Source of the DNA: Undaria pinnatifida
Taxonomy: Eukaryota > Sar > Phaeophyceae > Laminariales > Alariaceae
Assembly (NCBI GenBank): GCA_012845835.1
Contig: JABAKD010000029.1
Coordinates: forward strand, 11,866,524 to 11,930,523
DNA: 64,000 nucleotides
Direction: 5' to 3'
A program made the position numbers and the translations under genes. Every line of letters begins with the position of its first letter. Position 1 is the stretch's first letter. This document shows positions 58,401 through 64,000 of this stretch, one piece after another. The notes below the pieces were generated by a model. The model searched no databases. It was not told the DNA's origin and worked only from the letters and a program-made list of their open reading frames with translations.

Positions 58401-61400
58401 TGATGACCATGATGATGTTCTCACATTGGCTCATTTCCCTGCTACTTATTAAGGTGTTAGAGGGTAGTGTGCCGTTTGACTACTCGTATAAAAGCTTAAC
58501 CTATAGCACACCAAAACTAAGCCTTATAACCTATACTGTAGCTATCTCATACCTTCCACTTGTTACTGGTGTCATCTTGTTTTGCCTTTGCTGTCATGCG
58601 ATCCATCTCGGCGATTTCGGCACGCTGCTTGGCAGTGATCTCTTGCTGGTTGCGCCAGTTCTGTACTCGTACACCATGTACCATGTACCAGGTATACGAC
58701 AACGGGGGTCGATCCGAATACGGGCGACGGGACAACGAAACAGGAAGCTGCCTGTGAGTTGCTGGGGTTGGGTGTTGAGGGCGGGGGGGTAATCATGAGC
58801 ACGCATGGCCGTAGTCTTTAGACCGTATGGTATAGACCCTCGCATCCCTACAATGCCGGGAAGGAGCACGTCGGGTTTTCGCCGATCAGCCGGACATCGC
58901 TTGCACACAAGGACACAGAAAGCAGCCTGAGCTTCTATTAATAGGGTAGGGCGTTGGGGGGAAGAGGGTGTACTCATTGGGGGGGGGTGATCGATATTCA
59001 TGCATGGCCGAAGTCGTATGACCATAGATCCTCGCATCCCTACTATGCCGGGACGGAGGATGTCGGGTTTTCACCGACCAGGCAGACATTGCTTGCACCA
59101 AGCGCGAAGCGCCGTGAGGCTTTCGGCGAGTAGCGTGAAGCGTGAGCTAGGTCCTACTAAGAACGGCTTCTGAGGCGGACTTGCATATGGATGACAGCTT
59201 CATTGAGTTAATTTAATTTTCGTATGGCAACTTCCAGAGACAGCGATGATGGGATGACTATGTAACTGTCTCGAGAGTGCCTTACCGTAAACACTACGTG
59301 ATACGATCATTCCTCTTGTGCGGAGCAAAAATTATCCACCCCGCACAAATGATCTAACTCGACCGCCAGCTGTGACCGACCGCCAAAAACAAAAATACAA
59401 AAAACGGTACCCTGGTGGTTTAGCTCATGTAGTGAGCGGCATGTTTTACAGTGTCGTTGCCAACCGACGCCAACCCAACTATACATAATATAGGCCAGGG
59501 GGTGGGGGGGCGGTGATTAAAAAAAACACATACAGGAAGACGACGCATCCATAACCCAAGCGAATAATTCATAAACCCCTTGAATGTTGAGGGAGACGCT
59601 ATCACGTCTCCGGGTGCATACGCGCGTTACGCACATTCAACGGCATACACGCGGCACACTGATTGTACCGGGAGCCACGCCTAGACTCCAGACGCGGGAC
59701 AGCGCATCGAATCCCCCATTATCGGGAGCAGTTCTACACCAATGACGCTCAGCTAGCGCGCGTACTGGACACCCAGCAAAGCTGGTATTATACTAATAGT
59801 ACACCAGTTTATACTGAAAGCACACCCAATGCCCAGTCTACTGTGTTGTACGCACTCGTACTGCGCCTTACCATGTACTGGGCACGCAGTATATCGGGAA
59901 TACACCAGTCTAGTGGAAGTCCACCAGCATGCTGCAAGTACACCGGCATACTGGAGGTACATCAGCATACTGGAAGTACACCAGTATACTGCAAGTACAC
60001 CAGTCTAGTGTAAGTGCACCAGTCTAGCATACTGGACGCACACCAGTATACCTCAAGTGCACCAGTATACAGAAAGTATATTACTATACTGAAAGTACAC
60101 CCAATACGCCTACATATTATGAGCAGTTTCTCACCTCGAACTGCTGGCGGCGGATCTTGCTGATGTCCTCCCCCTGGAGGTTGATCTTCACCATGCCCTT
60201 CTCCTTCAGCTCCTCCGCGTATCCCTGGCACGACGCAGAATACACAACATGGTAACGATTTTTCAAGTTTGATGGAGAGAGCCACCGGAGACGTAAAACA
60301 AACTGGAGCAGCATCATCGCGAGCGCGGCCATGGTTGGGAATGTTGAAGTAGGCGCGTTTCAAGCGTTCTAGAGTTGCTCGCATCAGCAGCAGCAGCAGC
60401 GGTTTAGCAGCAGTATAACAGATTCGAGGTACAGCGCAGCAGTTAAAGCGTGTCGGTAGCGTGTCGGTAGCGGGTTCCCATGCTGGTGATCTTGCAGGAA
60501 CGCTGTTCTCGACAATATCAACAGGGCATAAATACCACGGGCAAAAAAGACAGTTCACACGTTCGGTGTCAGAGCGACTGTTCTAGTAGGATCTTGACCG
60601 TCCTTTAAAACGACTCCGACACGAAAAATCTCCATCCCACGAGCCCAGGTCTATCACGCTAAAAAAAGTCCTAGCTCCCTCCATATGTAGCACGCATGTG
60701 CTAGTCTGCTTAAAACTATAAGCGGCATTTCGATAAGCCGCAAAGCGTCCCAGTCTACCCTATAGTCATGAGCTCCCTTGTTATATAGCAGCACCTGGTA
60801 TAGTTTACAACATCTCTTACATTTACAATCTCATTTGTCTTTACTGTCGACTGGTCTTGAACAAACACTCAACACATTGAACAAACAGACCAGATCAGAT
60901 CTCCATTATCAATAATATATGCCTTGAAGGGAAGACAGATTCCTGGTCTACATGGTCTTCATGGCTTATAGATTATGTTGCCGGGTGAGAACCGGACGGT
61001 CTCAATTATCTATCTGGCACATGTCATGTTTGTTTCCTGGGATGGATCTGTACTACACAGATCCTGCACAACATATCATAACATCATAACAACACAGATA
61101 GGATCATCTAGATGGCCTAGGTGAGCTAGATCGTGATCTGTCCGGCGTGCAAAACACTCCGACTTTTCCCTGGATGCCGGTGGAGACTCACGCTGCTGCC
61201 GCTGCCCCAAGCGTTTCTTTGGCGGGTCTTGGACTCCTTGACCATGGTGGAGCTCTTCAGCTTAGCCTTCATGTCAGCAACAGCGCCAACCGCCTTGTTG
61301 TCAAAATCCTGCATTGCGTTAGACCCTGCCGTCAGGTGGAGCAGTCAACGCACGCGCGGGGGGTGGAATGCAAAATGAGAACGCTAACTACAGGAGACGT

Positions 61401-63728
61401 GGTGCCGGGCGAGAAACCGAGGCATAATTACGGTATTTCGTAATTATTGTACAACCTCTGATAAACTTCTTGGGCATTTCTTACGGCCCTCCACTGTCCG
61501 TGCTGCTGACAATCCTGCGGCATATCTAATGATCGGCCAACACCGAACAAAATACACAAGGCGTCCGCGTCTGCGGCACATTCCAACACTCTATGCGCTT
61601 GTGTTGGCGGCAAGGAACAAACAAGATTGCGGGAGCTGTGACTCAGGCTCCTTCTCTACCTATTTCATCTGTCTCACCTTGAAATTACTTGTAAACTAAA
61701 AAGTTGTACCTGGTACATTTTTTAGAGAAAATAGCGGGGAGTTTTAAAGTAGTTACAAATGAATCAACCTAACAGATAACCCCCAGCTCTCCTCTCTCCC
61801 CCTCCATATTAAACCCAGACAAACCAAACCTCTCCCCTCCTTCATATCACACCCAAACCAAACCAAACCTCTCCTCCCCTTCACATCATACCCAAACCAA
61901 AGTAGACATCTCCCCCCCTTCACGTGCTCTGTTCGCGTTATATATGTCTACATCGCATATTTACATCCTGGCGTGGCCCCGGACTATGAATATTGTGACA
62001 GAAAATCCTCGCGCACCGGCGACACTCGTGCGCGCTATATCCCGAAGCGCGAGCACCCTTGAGAATATTTGAGGATGTTGCTCTCAGTCCGGCAGCTGCA
62101 GTAAAACAGCAACAAACTAACCCAGCCGGTTCGCACCGGAAAAAAACTCGCTCACAAGCACAACGACAAGACAACCCCCGCCCCCCCAGCCGATTCACCT
62201 ATGAAAAATTGGCCAAACACAAACAACCCCCCGCCCCCCCCCCCCCCCCCCGACATTTTTTCGCAAAAAAGAGTCCGAAGCACATGAATCCCTCCTCAGC
62301 AAAAGGGCCGTCTTTACCCCTTATAGGACTCAACTATAGCTGCCAAAAAAAAGAGAAGTGCGATGTTACGAACCGTCTAGGACAATCGCGTAGAAGTACA
62401 AGTATCAACAAGCTGTGCGCAGATGTTGCATCTCCTAGGTTGCACTTCTGATACGCCCCCCACCCTAATAGCCCGGGCCGGTTGGTGTGGCCGATTCTGT
62501 CATCGTCATATACACATTTTCTGCAACGTTTCCCTTTCAAGTCCAACAGGGGGGAAATAAACGATTCACTAAACACATCTCGCTCACCATCTCCGACGCA
62601 TCCGACTTGTCCGTCGCCTCCGTCGAACCCCTCGCCATCAATAAACCCTTTGTAGTCCACGGGGCCAAACCTGTCGCGACAGGACATTGAAAACTGCCTA
62701 AAGATAAACCGGCGGCCATATCATGACCATTACTTACACGTTCCAACTCGTAGGAGGTTTTACCCTTAACGACCTTCTGGACAGCCCATGATCACGAGCG
62801 TCGTCCCTTCTAGCCCCCAATACGCACCTTCATTTTTGTCGCGCAGAGGGGTCACCATTTCCACTACTCGTCGATTTGCACCGAATTTTGCCAACTCGCG
62901 CCCTCGCACTTTCGGCATGTCATTCTTATAATAAAAAGTGATTGGCGGGATTTAAATCGCGTAATCGAATCCAACGGTTGTTCGGCTTAAATATGGACCA
63001 CTGCGAACGCCGGCTGTACTAATGTAGAACAACCGTCAAACACGTCGTACAGCATGATAGAGGTCAGCATGTCGACACGAGAGCATATACGTTCGACGCC
63101 CTCCCACCGAATCCGTCGCACATTCACATCGAAACCCTACTGAATCGGTCGCAAAACCTACTGAATCGGTCGCATACTCACGTTTGGGCTGGCAACGTCT
63201 CACCTGTCCGATTCGCCGGCGGCAGTGTCCTCAGGCAACGGCTGCTCCCCCAGCTCCTCGGTGAACGTGGTCTTCTTGTTTCCCTCGGTTACTTCAGAGG
63301 CATAGTATACCTTCACGGCGAATAACCATAACAAAGCATAAACCAGATAAAGGCATGAGGCTAAGGAAGGGATCAGTGCAGCTTTACGCCATACAAGAAT
63401 ACAAGCATGACGAGAGGTTACTGTGCAAGGAAGGGATAAGTACGTCTTCATGGCGTATACACGTATAAGCACGGCGCAAGGGGAAGGGGTAAGGGAAAAT
63501 AAGCACACCTTCATGGCATAAGGTATAAGCGCGGCGCGGGGGGAACCAGCAAGGGATGGGCAGGTAAACCTTCGGCATACAAAAAACAAATATAGCCAAA
63601 TAAGGACGGCGCGGGGATAAAGGGCAAGGAAGGGATACGGAGCGGACGGAGGACGATACACAACACTACACCAGGTGCAATTTACCGGTAGTGGAGTCCA
63701 GGAAGCGGTAGATAGTATTACAGTCCAG
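52475..63728 (-). CDS. Conserved-looking gene with Lys-rich middle and Ig-like C-terminus (5' incomplete)
   Basis: I cannot name this protein. Ten exons on the minus strand join in phase: 63728-63672, 63310-63204, 62670-62588, 61325-61192, 60224-60135, 58660-58553, 56354-56253, 54825-54721, 53596-53453 and 52475-52567 (last), 340 codons plus TGA. Order of segments: YRFLDSTTGKLHLVYYASEV, FGPVDYKGFIDGEGFDGGDG, VADMKAKLKSSTMVKESKTR, EKGMVKINLQGEDISKIRRQ, AKQRAEIAEMDRMTAKAKQD (charged, probably helical), GKASYFDEITKVQEEGKDED, EETGLSGNEKIEDTVQCISL, FHCTFVGDTQGFKVSPEEGT, GTPTELDVSYKG, GTLVVETEEDKWVYKVRTKR. The last two exons look like a beta-sandwich of the ASPM/SPD-2/Hydin or PapD kind (FKVSP-x2-G-x-L pattern). 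Most internal exons are phase 0 and 90-144 bases. The first exon seen enters phase 0, so at least one exon lies upstream. Confidence 0.75.
52868..52985 (+). repeat. AACACTA-type satellite in the last intron of the minus-strand gene
   Basis: A run of AACACTAACAATAACACTATT-type units (quoted in part), period about 6-12 bases, about 118 bases long. Confidence 0.75.
54655..54700 (+). mobile_element. Diverged relic of the TRIM-like LTR
   Basis: TTTTGGGTGTAAGCAATTGG followed by TTAACCTTTCGCAAGTGG parallels the LTR segment TTTGGGTAAGCTATTGGTTA-ACCTGTGCAAGTGG of the TRIM at 49,083. Only about 45 bases are recognisable, so it is an old fragment. Confidence 0.45.
54945..55027 (-). pseudogene. Dead duplicate of exon 54825-54721
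   Basis: The block repeats the exon about 200 bases upstream in transcription order. It keeps the acceptor context (GGGCAG before GATGGAACC) and encodes EETGLTGSETVEDTVQCVSL against EETGLSGNEKIEDTVQCISL in the active exon. The fifth codon is a stop (GAT GGA ACC GAG TGA), so inclusion would truncate the protein. Many changes in the rest are conservative or silent, which suggests the copy was translated for some time before the stop arose. Confidence 0.75.
55160..55385. repeat. Second copy of the 29,291-29,515 dispersed repeat
   Basis: Begins after AAAAAAAAGGATCAGCTGCTG and follows the same order of motifs (CGCCTAGCAGCG, GTAGGCACAATTCGACG, GTCGACGAGGGAA, AATGAAGGCACGTACCG, CCGCTATGTGACCCCGAG, TACTACTGGGAGGGAGAGCG, ACAATAAATGG). 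It lies in the intron upstream of the dead exon copy. Confidence 0.7.
56396..56478 (+). repeat. 17-bp minisatellite at a 3' splice site
   Basis: About five units of GGGAGAGGGTAAGAGCA with single substitutions. On the coding (minus) strand the unit is pyrimidine-rich (CCCTCTCCCTGCTCTTA) and lies 42-124 bases upstream of the acceptor of exon 56354-56253, so it supplies much of the pyrimidine-rich tract. Confidence 0.85.
57434..57541 (+). repeat. Tandem duplication of about 55 bp
   Basis: AAATAAAGCCCCTGAAAAAT followed by TCGGCAAATGACAACAAAAG and AAAAAAAGAAAACT occurs twice in direct succession, essentially identical. It is in an intron of the minus-strand gene, so it is a recent duplication. 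Confidence 0.9.
59770..60112 (+). repeat. Degenerate ~20-bp minisatellite CACCAGTATACTGGAAGTA
   Basis: About sixteen units with period 18-22 of the form (G)TACACCAGTATACTGNAAG, with CAGTCTAG and CAGCATACTGG variants. Each unit contains the near-palindrome CCAGTATACTGG. It lies 20 bases downstream of the donor of exon 60224-60135 on the minus strand, inside the following intron. Confidence 0.8.
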
Positions 63729-64000
63729 CTACACAACTCGTACGACATGACAGCCCGTGGGCGGCTTTCGCCACAGGGCGCGTTGTTTAGGCTCAATGTT
63801 CATGGGGGGACCTCGCCGGGCAAAAAAACACAACCGACGAAAGAGCCCCGGCCTATTTGTCGCAGCGGCGGCCAGAGACCCTCCACGCCCTTGCCTCTGA
63901 CTTGCGACACACGCATATATCCTACCAGGTACGAGTACACGAAAAACAACGAATCACAACCGTATACGGAAAAATTTATCATTAGGCCGTTTCTTATAGC
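63729..64000. other. Window edge, 5' part of the minus-strand gene not resolved
   Basis: The first assigned exon of the minus-strand gene begins at 63728 with acceptor TGTGTAG and phase 0. A possible phase-0 donor exists at about 63,926 on the minus strand (TACCTG|GTAGGA), after a frame starting at an ATG near 63,982. The resulting 19-residue start (MINFSVYGCDSLFFVYSYL) would look signal-like. The link is speculative. Confidence 0.25.

Noticed and set aside
59402-59470. tRNA-like stretch TGGTTTAGCTCATGTAGTGAG
   Set aside because: It has a box-A-like start but no box B at the right distance and no acceptor pairing.
2-64000. CRISPR-like reading of the regular minisatellites
   Set aside because: The units are contiguous with no unique spacers, and the DNA is clearly eukaryotic.

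Overview
The window is eukaryotic nuclear DNA. Coding signal comes in short exons with GT-AG borders (one probable GC-AG), split by introns of about 70 to 2,700 bases, and there is no operon-like packing. Intron size, interspersed TTAGGG-type tracts and the gene content fit a heterokont (stramenopile) alga, most likely brown-alga-like. This is inferred from the sequence alone. No rRNA, functional tRNA or CRISPR array is visible.

Layout: (1) 2.1-6.6 kb, plus strand: the 3' part of an unrecognised multi-exon gene carrying a tandem exon duplication. (2) 6.6-11.3 kb: repeats, including 1.6 kb of extremely G-rich repeat DNA. (3) 11.3-33.25 kb, plus strand: one gene of about 20 exons and about 1,400 residues. 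It has a signal peptide, a LamG-like domain, a long array of Sel1 repeats and a C-terminal membrane anchor, so it is a SEL1L/HRD3-type ER-associated degradation protein. Its introns hold minisatellites, a foldback element, a tRNA-headed SINE-like unit and an LTR fossil. (4) 33.87-39.93 kb, minus strand: a complete five-exon AIM24-family gene whose exon phases all agree. (5) 40.74-50.17 kb: a large inverted duplication (arms about 4.0 and 4.2 kb, spacer 1.2 kb) with a Cys-rich gene facing outwards in each arm. The left arm later gained a 1.1-kb TIR element. The right arm gained a 930-bp tandem duplication and a 369-bp TRIM-like element. (6) 52.5-63.7 kb, minus strand: at least ten exons of a conserved-looking gene with a lysine-rich middle and a probable Ig-like C-terminus, 5' end not found. 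It carries a second, dead copy of one exon.

The genes form no single pathway. The ERAD scaffold and the AIM24 protein are ordinary housekeeping functions. The most unusual part is the inverted duplication: each arm serves as a pre-insertion reference for the other, so the order of later events can be read from one haplotype. Several non-autonomous repeat families recur across the window. Exons were joined by eye using splice motifs and phase agreement, and no homology search was possible.
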